Below are positions 7,968-15,807 of a DNA stretch of 49,146 nucleotides, in pieces (the first letter of the stretch is position 1; each line of letters opens with the position of its first letter). The notes under the pieces are model-generated. The model saw only the letters and a program-made list of their open reading frames with translations. It was not told the origin of the DNA and searched no databases. Source of the stretch: JAJFUE01 sp039683515 (GTDB taxonomy: Bacteria; Sumerlaeota; Sumerlaeia; MVZB01); NCBI GenBank assembly GCA_039683515.1, contig JBDKRG010000028.1, forward strand, positions 1-49,146. The letters are read 5' to 3'. A program made the position numbers and the translations under genes.

Positions 7968-9788
7968 ATGAGCGCAAGATCCTTGGCCGTCAGCCTATGC
8001 TTGTTCGCACTGGTGGTTGTGCCGGCGCGGGGCCAGGTGATCAACATGGCCCCGGCCATCGACGAGCTCCCCGACATCATTGTGGGGGATGCGGATTGCG
8101 CCTCAGAATCCAATGTCTTCGTCTTTGCGGACTGCATCGACCTCGACGCCAAGGTGTACGACGACCTGACCAGCCAGACGGGAATCATCTGGAGCTACGT
8201 GACGGATCCGGATGTTTACAGGATCAACGGCGTCCCGCCGCTCGACCCGGCGGTCGACGACTTCGTCAATCCCCCGGCCGACAAGCGCGTCGACACTCAC
8301 CAGGACGTGCTCGACCCAACCGGGCCGCGCACGATCACGATCCGCGACAACCTGCGTTCGCCGCTCAATGAGGAGAACGGCGTCGGCCCCTACGCCGACC
8401 GCGCCGGGTCGACGGCGATCGGCCCGTCGGCCATCATCGATTCGCGCGTGGTGACGCTGTTCGCCTCCGACGGCACGACCGCCACGAGCCGCTCCTTCAT
8501 GGTCTACACGTGTGATAACGGGTGGGACTGTTATTCGGGCCCGACTTACTCCTACTACCTGCGCCCGCTTGGGGATCCCCCGGCCGACTGGGCGTATGCC
8601 CAGAACTGGACCGGCACCGAGCCGGCGGAGCTGCCGGGCTTGTGCATCAAGGCCCACAAGGGCGGCACCGACGACGCCAACTGGAACTCACGGTACGGCA
8701 CGCTTTCCCTCGCGCCCAATATGGTGTGGGAAGTCCGGCTCAAGGTGGCCACCACGGCGACGACGGCTTTCCACACCCCGACCTGGATGCTCGTTTACGA
8801 CAACTACGGCTACGTCGGCCAGGAGGGCGCCGGCAACAACGAGTACGGCGGCGAGGCGTTCTTCGTCGACAACGAAGGCGGCGCCAACTCGCCGATCGCC
8901 GGCATCGGCCGCCATCAATTCCAGGCGTACATCATGCCTATCCAGGAGCAAACGCCGCAGTTCTCGAACGCGACGACCGGGTTCCTGCGGCCGGTGTGGG
9001 ATTCCAGGAACGACATGCGCCTGATCTTGCGCGTGATGGGCCTGCCGCAGTATTCGGTCGACCAGTGGGACGCCGAGACGATCGCCTTTCAGGAGATCGC
9101 CGTCTGGAGCCATGATCTGTCCGACATGGCGGTCCATTCGAACCTGCTCTCGGTCCATCGCTTTGTCGACGCCGAGGCCAACCCGGGCGACCCGAACGGA
9201 TTCGGCATCGACACGGCGGGGACCAGTTCCTCGCTGACGTTCAATGCCGACGGCAGCGCGTCCATCGCGCCCGTCAAGAACTGGAACGCCGGCACGTACG
9301 TCATGTTCCGGCCCGGAGACAAGACCATTCAGGAGAACGGCCAGTACGTCGAGTCGGCCTTCGCCGACAACTACCCGATCCCGTGGGTCGCCGACTCGCT
9401 CTACTACATCGAGTTCACGCTCAGCGCGCCCAGCGCCTGGGCCGAGCTCAACCAGCCCGACATCATCCGCGTCGGCGCCGACACGTTCACGAACGAGCTG
9501 CTGTGCGACCATTTTCTGGTGCCCAACACACCCGAGCTGTATGACGGCGAGATCGGCCCCACCACGGTGCGCGGCGTGAGCACGCCGCGCTACGGGACGC
9601 CGCAGAAATACGCCTGCTTCTTCTACACGAACAGCGTCTCGAAGACGGCCGTCGCCGGCGGCGCGCGGTGGCGGCCGAAGCTGGATCTCTTGACGTCGTC
9701 GCTGATCAGCCCCAACGGCCGCACCGACAACCGCGCCGGCTTCACCATCCACGCGATGTCGGTCAAGCAGGTGTCATTCCCGCAGTGA
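7968..9788 (+). CDS. Secreted protein of unknown function, tandem paralogue 1
   Basis: A 606-residue exported protein. The start at 7968 has GAGG about 8 bases upstream and begins a signal peptide (MSARSLAVSLCLFALVVVPA, cut near ARG-Q). The mature N-terminus (INMAPAIDELPDIIVGDA, about residues 25-42) resembles the first strand of cadherin/Ig-like domains in surface proteins, and the sequence continues with DSRVVTLFASDGT. A middle segment (FHTPTWMLVYDNYG ... NNEYGGEAFFVDNEGGANS) and a C-terminal segment (ENGQYVESAFADNYP ... GARWRPKLDL) are shared with the next gene. There is no catalytic motif I recognise. It may be an extracellular adhesin or glycan-binding protein, but that is a guess. It lies in a tandem duplication between serC and ruvB. 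Confidence 0.85.
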   Translation: MSARSLAVSLCLFALVVVPARGQVINMAPAIDELPDIIVGDADCASESNVFVFADCIDLDAKVYDDLTSQTGIIWSYVTDPDVYRINGVPPLDPAVDDFVNPPADKRVDTHQDVLDPTGPRTITIRDNLRSPLNEENGVGPYADRAGSTAIGPSAIIDSRVVTLFASDGTTATSRSFMVYTCDNGWDCYSGPTYSYYLRPLGDPPADWAYAQNWTGTEPAELPGLCIKAHKGGTDDANWNSRYGTLSLAPNMVWEVRLKVATTATTAFHTPTWMLVYDNYGYVGQEGAGNNEYGGEAFFVDNEGGANSPIAGIGRHQFQAYIMPIQEQTPQFSNATTGFLRPVWDSRNDMRLILRVMGLPQYSVDQWDAETIAFQEIAVWSHDLSDMAVHSNLLSVHRFVDAEANPGDPNGFGIDTAGTSSSLTFNADGSASIAPVKNWNAGTYVMFRPGDKTIQENGQYVESAFADNYPIPWVADSLYYIEFTLSAPSAWAELNQPDIIRVGADTFTNELLCDHFLVPNTPELYDGEIGPTTVRGVSTPRYGTPQKYACFFYTNSVSKTAVAGGARWRPKLDLLTSSLISPNGRTDNRAGFTIHAMSVKQVSFPQ

Positions 9789-9798
9789 TCGCGCCGGG

Positions 9799-9891
9799 AT
9801 TGACTCGCCCCGTGAAGTGGTTTTCTCTGATGGCCGGGTGGGTTCGTCCCGCCCAGCCGACTTTCTTGCGCGGCGCGTGAGTGATGGCCCA
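9799..9891. repeat. Duplicated ruvB leader, orphan copy (matches 11986-12078)
   Basis: ATTGACTCGCC...GAAGTGGTTTT, then GGCCGGGTGGGTTCGTCCCG, then GGCGCGTGAGTGATGGCCCA. The same blocks in the same order precede ruvB at 11986-12078, where the last ATGGCCCA is the ruvB start. Here, downstream of secreted paralogue 1, the ATGGCCCA leads nowhere, because the next bases belong to the upstream region of paralogue 2. It is the scar of a tandem duplication. Confidence 0.85.
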
Positions 9892-9957
9892 TGTCCTAAC
9901 CGTCTTGAAGGCTTCAATCAAGCCGGACTCGCATCACGATATGAGCATGTTTCTCGC

Positions 9958-9986
9958 TTGTCAGTCGCAGGGATCCACCTTATATT
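9958..9986 (+). promoter_or_regulatory. Sigma70-type promoter of secreted paralogue 2
   Basis: TTGTCA at 9958-9963, a 17-base spacer, and TATATT at 9981-9986. Each hexamer matches the consensus at 5 of 6 positions. It would start transcription near 9993, leaving a leader of about 100 bases. Paralogue 1 has no equally good match in the corresponding place (a weaker TATAGA at 7878-7883). Confidence 0.65.
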
Positions 9987-10093
9987 ATCATCCGCAGGAT
10001 GAATCGTAACCAGAATATGTTATGCGGTGTTGGCGACGGGTGGGACCCGATCATCTTCTTGGAAGTTGTTCCATTTTCACCCGGAGGTGCGCC

Positions 10094-11944
10094 ATGAGCG
10101 TCAGGTTCTTCGCACTCGGTATGTGTTTGTTTGCCGTTTGGATCCTGCCGGCGCGGGGGCAGGAGATTAACATGGCCCCAACCATCGCCGAGCTCCCCGA
10201 CGTGATCGTCGGCGACGCCGAGAACAGCACGCAAGCCAACGTGTTCGTCTTCCTGAACTGCACCCGCCTGAACGCCAGTGACGACCTCACGCCCGGCGAT
10301 CAGCTCAAGTGGAGCTACGTGAGCGAGGACAACGTCTACATGGTCAACGGCACCGCGCCGATCGACCTGCTCGTCGACGACGTCGTGAACCCTCCGAACG
10401 CCAAGCGCCTCGACACGCATAACGACCCGCTGGACACCGGCTCGCCGGGGACGGCCACGGTGCGCGACAACCTGCGCTCGCCGGTGGGCGAAAAGGGCGG
10501 GCTCGGGCCCTACCCCGAAAGCCACGGCACGTCGCCGACCGGCACGGGGATCATCGACTCGCGCGTCGTGACGCTGTTCGCCTCCGACGGCACGACCTTC
10601 TCGAGCCGGTCGTTCATCGTCTATACGAACGACAACGGCTACGACCAGTACTCGGCGCCGAAGATCGTATACTCGGCCGATCCGATCACGACCGTCCCGA
10701 CCGGCTGGTCGTACGCCCAGAACTGGCCGACCCCGGCCGGGCCTCCGGAGCTGCCGGGCTTGTGCATCAAGGCCGAGAAGGGCGGGACCAAGGACGCCAG
10801 CTGGAACTCGCCGTACGGGGTCGTTTCGCTCACGGACTATTCGGCGTGGGAGGTCCGGATGAAGGTGGCCACGACCGCGGTCACGGCGTTCCACACCCCG
10901 ACGTGGATGCTCGTCTATGACAACTACGGCAACGAGGAGAACGGCAACAACGAATACGGCGGCGAAACGTTCTTCGTCGACAACGAGGGCGGCGCCAACT
11001 CGCCCATCGCCGGCATCGGCCGCTCCGAATTCAGCGTCTTCATCATGCCTGTCCAGCAGTTGACGCCGCAGTTCGGCCAGTATTCGCACGGCTCGGGATG
11101 GACCCAGCCGACGATATGGGACGCCAGGAACGACATGCGCCTCATCTTCCGCGTCATGGGAATACCCCAGTATCCTCCCGACATGTGGGATGCGGAATCG
11201 GTCGCGCTGCAATCGATCGTGGTCATCAAGCACGACCTCCTGGACATGAAGGTCGATTCGACCGTCATGAACGTCACCAGCTTCGTCGACGGCGTCGCGA
11301 ACCCCGGCAATCCGCGCGGGTTCAGCATCGACGCGCAGGGGACGACCACGACGCTGACCTTCAACATGGACGGCACCGCGACGATCGCGCCGGAGACGAA
11401 CTGGAACGACAGCACGTACGTGCTTTTCCGGCCCGGCGACAAGATCGTCCAGGAGAACGGCCAGTACGTGGAGTCGGCCTTCGCCGACAACTATCCGATC
11501 CGGTGGGTCGCCGACTCGCTCTACTACATCGAGTTCATGCTCAGCGCCCCCAGCGCCTGGGCCGAGCTCAACCAGCCCGACATCATCCGCGTCGGCGCCG
11601 ACACGTTCACGAACGAGCTGCTGAGCGACAACTTCCTGGTGCCCAACACCCCCGAGCTCTACGACGGCAAGATCGGCCCCACCACGGTGCGCGGCGTGAG
11701 CACGCCGCGCTACGGCACGCCGCAGAGGTACACCTGCTTCTTCTACACGAACAGCGTCTCGAAGACGGCCGTCGCCGGCGGCGCGCGGTGGCGCCCCAAG
11801 CTCGATCTGGCGACGAGGCCCGACATCAGCCCCAACGGCCGCACCGACAACCTCGCCGGCTTCACGGTCCACTCGCTGACGGTCAAGAAGGTGCATTTCC
11901 TCGATGACCCGTATGGCAAGATCATCATTGCCGGCGGGAAATGA
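10094..11944 (+). CDS. Secreted protein of unknown function, tandem paralogue 2
   Basis: A 616-residue exported protein homologous along its whole length to the gene at 7968. The start at 10094 follows GGAGG (about 9 bases upstream) and opens a signal peptide (MSVRFFALGMCLFAVWILPA, cut near ARG-Q). It has the same layout: an INMAPTIAELPDVIVGDAE strand, the SRVVTLFASDGTTFSSRSF block, the YGGETFFVDNEGGANS block and a highly conserved C-terminal third. The C-terminal DNA (about 11450-11810 against 9330-9690) is nearly identical, including many third-codon positions, while the N-terminal half has drifted. That suggests gene conversion or recent exchange. It has its own good promoter at 9958-9986. 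Function is not recognised; surface attachment or carbohydrate binding are possibilities. Confidence 0.85.
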   Translation: MSVRFFALGMCLFAVWILPARGQEINMAPTIAELPDVIVGDAENSTQANVFVFLNCTRLNASDDLTPGDQLKWSYVSEDNVYMVNGTAPIDLLVDDVVNPPNAKRLDTHNDPLDTGSPGTATVRDNLRSPVGEKGGLGPYPESHGTSPTGTGIIDSRVVTLFASDGTTFSSRSFIVYTNDNGYDQYSAPKIVYSADPITTVPTGWSYAQNWPTPAGPPELPGLCIKAEKGGTKDASWNSPYGVVSLTDYSAWEVRMKVATTAVTAFHTPTWMLVYDNYGNEENGNNEYGGETFFVDNEGGANSPIAGIGRSEFSVFIMPVQQLTPQFGQYSHGSGWTQPTIWDARNDMRLIFRVMGIPQYPPDMWDAESVALQSIVVIKHDLLDMKVDSTVMNVTSFVDGVANPGNPRGFSIDAQGTTTTLTFNMDGTATIAPETNWNDSTYVLFRPGDKIVQENGQYVESAFADNYPIRWVADSLYYIEFMLSAPSAWAELNQPDIIRVGADTFTNELLSDNFLVPNTPELYDGKIGPTTVRGVSTPRYGTPQRYTCFFYTNSVSKTAVAGGARWRPKLDLATRPDISPNGRTDNLAGFTVHSLTVKKVHFLDDPYGKIIIAGGK

Positions 11945-11985
11945 ACGTGTGGAATCACGGCCCGGGGCATTGTCCCGCCCCGGGC

Positions 11986-12078
11986 ATTGACTTGCCTTCC
12001 GAAGTGGTTTTAACTTGTGGCCGGGTGGGTTCGTCCCGCCCGGCCGACTTTTTTACGAGGCGCGTGAGTGATGGCCCA
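11986..12078. repeat. ruvB leader, copy paired with 9799-9891
   Basis: Second copy of the block described at 9799-9891: GAAGTGGTTTT, GGCCGGGTGGGTTCGTCCCG and GAGGCGCGTGAGTGATGGCC. It supplies the ruvB ribosome-binding site (GAGG near 12057) and start codon. Upstream, CCCGGGGCATTGTCCCGCCC near 11961-11984 can form a short CGGGGC-type hairpin between the paralogue 2 stop and ruvB. Confidence 0.85.
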
Positions 12079-13132
12079 GGAGCCGAACCAGAAAAAAGGG
12101 ATCATGTCCGGCCTGCGCGGCGAGGATGAGCCCGCCGAGTTGGACCGGTCGCTGCGGCCGACTTCGACGGCCGAGTTCGTCGGCCAGCGCGAGACCGTCG
12201 AGCAGCTCGGCCTGGCCATCGAGGCCGCGCGCCGCCGCGGCGAGGCCCTCGACCACGTCCTGCTGTACGGCCCTCCCGGCCTCGGCAAGACCACCCTGGC
12301 CCACATCATCGCCAACGAGATGGGGACGGCGATCAAGACGACGAGCGGCCCGCTCCTCGAGCGCAAGGACGACCTCGCCGCGCTCCTGACCGACCTCTCC
12401 GAAGGCGATGTCCTGTTTATCGACGAGATCCACCGCCTGTCGCGCGTCGTCGAGGAGTGCCTCTACCCGGCGCTCGAGGATTTCAAGATCGACATCCTGA
12501 TCGGCGAGGGCCCGCACGCCAAGTCGATCAAGCTGGCGCTGCCGCCGTTCACGCTCGTCGGCGCGACGACGCGCACGGGGATGCTGACCGCCCCGCTGCG
12601 CACGCGTTTCGGCATGATGTTCCGGCTCAATTTTTACGACCGGCAGGACCTCGAGACGATCGTGCACCGGTCGGCGGGCCTCCTCGGCAGCAAGATCGAG
12701 GAGGACGGCGCGGCCGAGATCGCCCGCCGCGGCCGCGGCACGCCGCGCATCGCCAACCGCCTCCTGCGCCGCGTGCGCGACTGGGCGCAGGTGCGCGGCG
12801 ACGGCCGGCTGACGGCCGAGGCCGCGCTTGCCGCGCTCAAGCTCCTGCAGGTCGACGCCCTCGGCCTGGACCCGATGGACCGGCTCCTGCTCGAGACGCT
12901 GATCGACAAGTTCGGCGGCGGCCCCGTCGGCCTCAACACGCTGGCCATCGCCGTCGGCGAGGAGGAGGACACGCTCATCGACGTGTTCGAGCCGTACCTG
13001 ATCCAGATCGGCTTCCTGGCGCGGACGCCGCGCGGCCGGGTCGCCACGCCGCGCGCCTTCGAGCACATGGGGAAAAAAGCGCCCGCCCACCTGCAAATGG
13101 ATTTATTCGGCGGCGTGGGTGACGATAAGTAA
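12071..13132 (+). CDS. ruvB: Holliday junction branch migration ATPase RuvB
   Basis: A 353-residue AAA+ motor that, with RuvA, drives branch migration of Holliday junctions and hands them to RuvC. The N-terminal block LDRSLRPTSTAEFVGQ is typical. Walker A is GPPGLGKTT (67-75), Walker B LFIDEIH (115-121), sensor 1 VGATTR (163-168), the arginine-finger region TAPLRTRFG (173-181) and sensor 2 GTPRIANRLLRRVRD. The C-terminal winged helix includes GGGPVGLNTLA and ends with the usual RTPRGR near the DNA-contact loop. The start ATG at 12071 is preferred to a GTG three bases upstream, as GAGG lies about 10 bases before it. No ruvA or ruvC is adjacent. Its leader and start codon have been duplicated at 9799-9891. 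Confidence 0.98.
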   Translation: MAQEPNQKKGIMSGLRGEDEPAELDRSLRPTSTAEFVGQRETVEQLGLAIEAARRRGEALDHVLLYGPPGLGKTTLAHIIANEMGTAIKTTSGPLLERKDDLAALLTDLSEGDVLFIDEIHRLSRVVEECLYPALEDFKIDILIGEGPHAKSIKLALPPFTLVGATTRTGMLTAPLRTRFGMMFRLNFYDRQDLETIVHRSAGLLGSKIEEDGAAEIARRGRGTPRIANRLLRRVRDWAQVRGDGRLTAEAALAALKLLQVDALGLDPMDRLLLETLIDKFGGGPVGLNTLAIAVGEEEDTLIDVFEPYLIQIGFLARTPRGRVATPRAFEHMGKKAPAHLQMDLFGGVGDDK

Positions 13133-13266
13133 CCGGGCCGCCGTTTGGCGGGGCTCGTGCGCGCGCCTGATTCGATTGTAATTACGATGACAAGCGCGAG
13201 CGCGGGCGCGATTGCGGGCGGGCCCGGCTTGATAATTTAGGGCTTTAGTGTTAGCGTGTAACGGAA
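13133..13266. repeat. Spacer with GATTACGATGA / GCGAGCGCG word repeat
   Basis: Between ruvB and the riboswitch is an ATTCGATTGTAATTACGATG run followed by CAAGCGCGAGCGCGGGCGCG. The same ATTCGATTGCGATTACGA word occurs at 18332-18350 and a GACGAGCGCGACGCACGAGC variant near 34810-34830. A TTGATA at about 13230 could be the -35 of the riboswitch transcript, but its -10 is unclear. Confidence 0.5.
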
Positions 13267-13394
13267 TGCCTAATCCCATGACCCGCGTGTCGGGCATGGG
13301 AACGGGGGACCCAAACTCGGGGCGCGTCGCCACTCAGGCGTAGGGCACCTCTCTGGCCCGAGCCCGTCAGCTAACCTCGTCGGCAATAGAGAGG
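13267..13394 (+). promoter_or_regulatory. c-di-AMP riboswitch (ydaO-yuaA class), copy 1
   Basis: The conserved blocks of the class are present in order: TGCC-TAATCC at the 5' strand, GGGGGACCCA (13305-13314 region), GGGGCG, TAGGGCACC, CCCGAGCCCGTCAGCTAACC and the closing GGCA at 13382-13385. The pseudoknot strands are CCTCTCT at 13348-13354 and AGAGAGG at 13388-13394, a perfect match. That 3' strand is also the only strong Shine-Dalgarno sequence before the transporter, so ligand-stabilised folding should hide it, suggesting control at translation. In known members c-di-AMP turns off potassium uptake and osmolyte genes, which fits the gene downstream. Confidence 0.95.
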
Positions 13395-13395
13395 A

Positions 13396-13407
13396 GCGCT
13401 TCGGCGC
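13396..13407 (+). promoter_or_regulatory. UUCG tetraloop hairpin between ribosome-binding site and start
   Basis: GCGC-TTCG-GCGC forms a very stable C(UUCG)G hairpin between the GAGAGGAG at 13389-13396 and the ATG at 13418. The linear spacing is about 21 bases, too long for normal initiation. Folding of this hairpin would shorten it to a usable distance. Confidence 0.6.
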
Positions 13408-13417
13408 GAAGTACAAC

Positions 13418-15430
13418 ATGTTCCGCAAAATCAAACGAGCGGTCATCGGCGCCCCCCGCGACTTGGCCGACACCTCGACTTTCCACAACATTTCGCTCGT
13501 GGCGCTGCTCGCCTGGGTCGGCCTCGGCGCCGACGGGCTCTCCTCGTCGGCCTACGGCCCCGATGAAGCCTTCCGCGCCCTGGGCAATTACACGTCGCTG
13601 GCGATCGGCCTGGCGCTGGCCACGGCCGTCACCGTCACAATCATCTCCATCGCCTACGCCCACGTCATCGAGCAGTTCCCGTTCGGCGGCGGCGGCTACA
13701 TGGTTTCCTCGCAGCTGCTCGGGCCGCGCATCGGCCTCGTCTCGGGCGCGGCGCTGCTGGTCGACTACGTGCTCACGATCTCGGTGTCGCTCGCCAGCGG
13801 CGCCGACCAGCTCCTGAGCGTCCTGCCGGAGGGGTGGTACGAGCACAAGGTGATGATCACCGCGATCACGATCGGCGCCCTCGTCATCCTGAACATGCGC
13901 GGCGTCCGCGAATCGGTGACCGTCCTGGCGCCGATTTTCTTCGTGTTCCTGATCACGCACACGATCCTGATCGTCGGCGGCATCGGCTCGCACATGGGCG
14001 AGGCCCCGCGCGTGGCCCATGACATTTCCACCCAGTTCCGCGGCGGCATCAACGCCATCGGCACGGTCGGCATGCTGGCCCTGTTCATGCGCGCCTACTC
14101 GATGGGCGCCGGCACCTACACCGGCATCGAGGCCGTCTCCAACGGCCTGCCGATCATGCGCGAGCCCAAGGTCAAGACTGGCCAGCGCACGATGCTCTAC
14201 ATGGCGCTGTCGCTGATGTTCACCGCCGGCGGCATCCTCGTCTGCTACCTGCTGTTCGACGTCAAGCCGCGCGGCACCGACACGCTCAACGCCATCCTGC
14301 TCGACAAGTTCGCCGGCGGCTGGCGGATGTTCGGCGTCCCGGTCGGCAAGCTGTTCGTGTGGGTGACGCTCGGCTCGGAAGCCGCGCTGCTGTTCGTCGC
14401 CGCGCAGGCGGGCTTCATTTCCGGCCCGCGCGTCATGGGCAACATGGCGATGGACGGCTGGCTGCCGCGCCGGTTCACGCTGCTGTCGGACCGGCTCACG
14501 ATGCAGAACGGCGTGATGCTGATGGGCATCGCGGCCATCCTGACGCTGATTTACACGAAGGGCAACATCACCGCCCTGGTCACGATGTATTCGATCAACG
14601 TGTTCCTGACGTTCGCGCTGTGCAACCTGGGCATGTGCCTCTACTGGTGGCGGCGCAAGCGCCGCAAGCCGGTCTGGAAGAAGCAGTTCGCGGTGCACGC
14701 GACGGCCCTGGCGCTGTGCACGATCATCCTCCTCGTCGTCGTCTGGGAAAAATTCGGCGAGGGCGGCTGGATGACGCTCGCCGTCACGTCGGCTCTGGTC
14801 GCGCTGTGCATGGCGATCAAGCGCCACTACAGGAACGTCCAGTCCGACATCCGCCAACTCGACGAGATCCTCGAGGGCCTCCCGATCGCCGACCACGGCG
14901 AGGCCCGCGAGCCGGACCCGACCCAGCCGACGGCGGCCGTGCTCGTCGGCGCCTACAGCGGCTTCGGCGTCCACCAGATGCTCACGATCCAGCGCCTGTT
15001 CCCGGGCCAGTTCAAGAATTACATGTTCATCTCGGTGGCCGTCATCGACGCCGCGACGAGCAAGGGCGTCGAGGAAGTCGAGCAGGCCCGCGCCCGCGCC
15101 GAGGACTCGCTCAGGAAATACGTCGAGCTGGCGCAGCGGCTCGGCTTCGCGGCCGACTGCCGCCTGAGCATCGGCACCGACGCCGTCGAGGAAAGCGCCA
15201 AGCTCTGCCGCGAGGTCCACCGCCAGTTCCCGCGCGTGCTGTTCTTCATGGGCAAGCTGCTGTTCCGCGACGACTACTGGTATTACCGGTTCCTGCACAA
15301 CGAGATGGCCTACCAGCTGCAGCGCCAGCTGCACTTCGACGGCCTGAACGCGATCGTGCTGCCGGTGCGCGTGCAGACCCGCAAACACGCGCGCAAGTCG
15401 ACCAAGGCGGCCGCCACGGTCGCCGGCTGA
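13418..15430 (+). CDS. KimA-type potassium importer (APC superfamily), copy 1
   Basis: A 670-residue membrane transporter. About 12 hydrophobic helices fill residues 25-460, and a soluble C-terminal domain of about 200 residues follows. From memory, B. subtilis KimA binds potassium through D36, Y43, D117, Y118, T121 and S125. The equivalents here are D39 and Y46 (GADGLSSSAYGPDE) and D116, Y117, T120 and S124 (LLVDYVLTISVS). The spacing is conserved throughout. KimA is a proton-coupled high-affinity potassium importer, and its mRNA and protein are controlled by c-di-AMP. The riboswitch at 13267-13394 directly upstream supports the assignment over an amino-acid permease. The start MFRKIKRA is shared with the second copy. 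A homologous gene with its own riboswitch follows immediately. Confidence 0.88.
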   Translation: MFRKIKRAVIGAPRDLADTSTFHNISLVALLAWVGLGADGLSSSAYGPDEAFRALGNYTSLAIGLALATAVTVTIISIAYAHVIEQFPFGGGGYMVSSQLLGPRIGLVSGAALLVDYVLTISVSLASGADQLLSVLPEGWYEHKVMITAITIGALVILNMRGVRESVTVLAPIFFVFLITHTILIVGGIGSHMGEAPRVAHDISTQFRGGINAIGTVGMLALFMRAYSMGAGTYTGIEAVSNGLPIMREPKVKTGQRTMLYMALSLMFTAGGILVCYLLFDVKPRGTDTLNAILLDKFAGGWRMFGVPVGKLFVWVTLGSEAALLFVAAQAGFISGPRVMGNMAMDGWLPRRFTLLSDRLTMQNGVMLMGIAAILTLIYTKGNITALVTMYSINVFLTFALCNLGMCLYWWRRKRRKPVWKKQFAVHATALALCTIILLVVVWEKFGEGGWMTLAVTSALVALCMAIKRHYRNVQSDIRQLDEILEGLPIADHGEAREPDPTQPTAAVLVGAYSGFGVHQMLTIQRLFPGQFKNYMFISVAVIDAATSKGVEEVEQARARAEDSLRKYVELAQRLGFAADCRLSIGTDAVEESAKLCREVHRQFPRVLFFMGKLLFRDDYWYYRFLHNEMAYQLQRQLHFDGLNAIVLPVRVQTRKHARKSTKAAATVAG

Positions 15431-15478
15431 CTTCAGTGTATTTTGAGCCGACGGTTTATTTTGAGGACGCAATGAAAA

Positions 15479-15600
15479 TGCCGAATCCCGCGCGGCGTGC
15501 GCGGGAGCGGGGGACCCAAATCCCGGGGCGTATCGCCGCCATGGCGTAGGGCACCTCTCTGGCCCGAGCCCGTCAGCTAACCTCGCAGGCAACGGAGAGG
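15479..15600 (+). promoter_or_regulatory. c-di-AMP riboswitch (ydaO-yuaA class), copy 2
   Basis: It has the same core as copy 1: TGCCGAATCCCG at the 5' end, GCGGGAGCGGGGGACCCA, GGGGCG, GCGTAGGGCACCTCTCTGG, GCCCGTCAGCTAACCTCG and closing GGCA (15588-15591). The pseudoknot CCTCTCT (15554-15560) pairs with GGAGAGG (15594-15600) with one G-U. Unlike copy 1, the gene starts some 200 bases further on, so the ribosome-binding site is not in the aptamer. The leader holds alternative hairpins (AACCTCCA/TGGAGGTT around 15603-15637, and GAGAGGAG/CTCTCCTC) and then a terminator-like structure, suggesting control of transcription instead. Confidence 0.95.
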
Positions 15601-15747
15601 AGAACCTCCACCGGCTCTCCTCGGAAAGATGGAGGTTCATGCGCATGAGGATCGCGCCTGTACGGCCATGCCCCATCCCCTTGCTCAAGAAATCAAGCGC
15701 CCCGTGAGAGAATGAGAATCATGCGGCAACAGGGTTCTGGTTCCGCG

Positions 15748-15783
15748 CCGCCGCGGCGTGTCCCGGCGGACGGCTCCCTTTTT
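15748..15783 (+). terminator. Possible riboswitch-controlled terminator before second transporter
   Basis: CCGCCG (15748-15753) can pair with CGGCGG (15764-15769), followed after a few bases by CCC and five T (15779-15783). The stem is short and could extend with G-U pairs. Its position in the leader, between riboswitch copy 2 and the ATG at 15808, makes an attenuator plausible. The exact fold needs computation. Confidence 0.45.
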
Positions 15784-15807
15784 GTTGATTGAAAGCATGG
15801 GGTCAAC

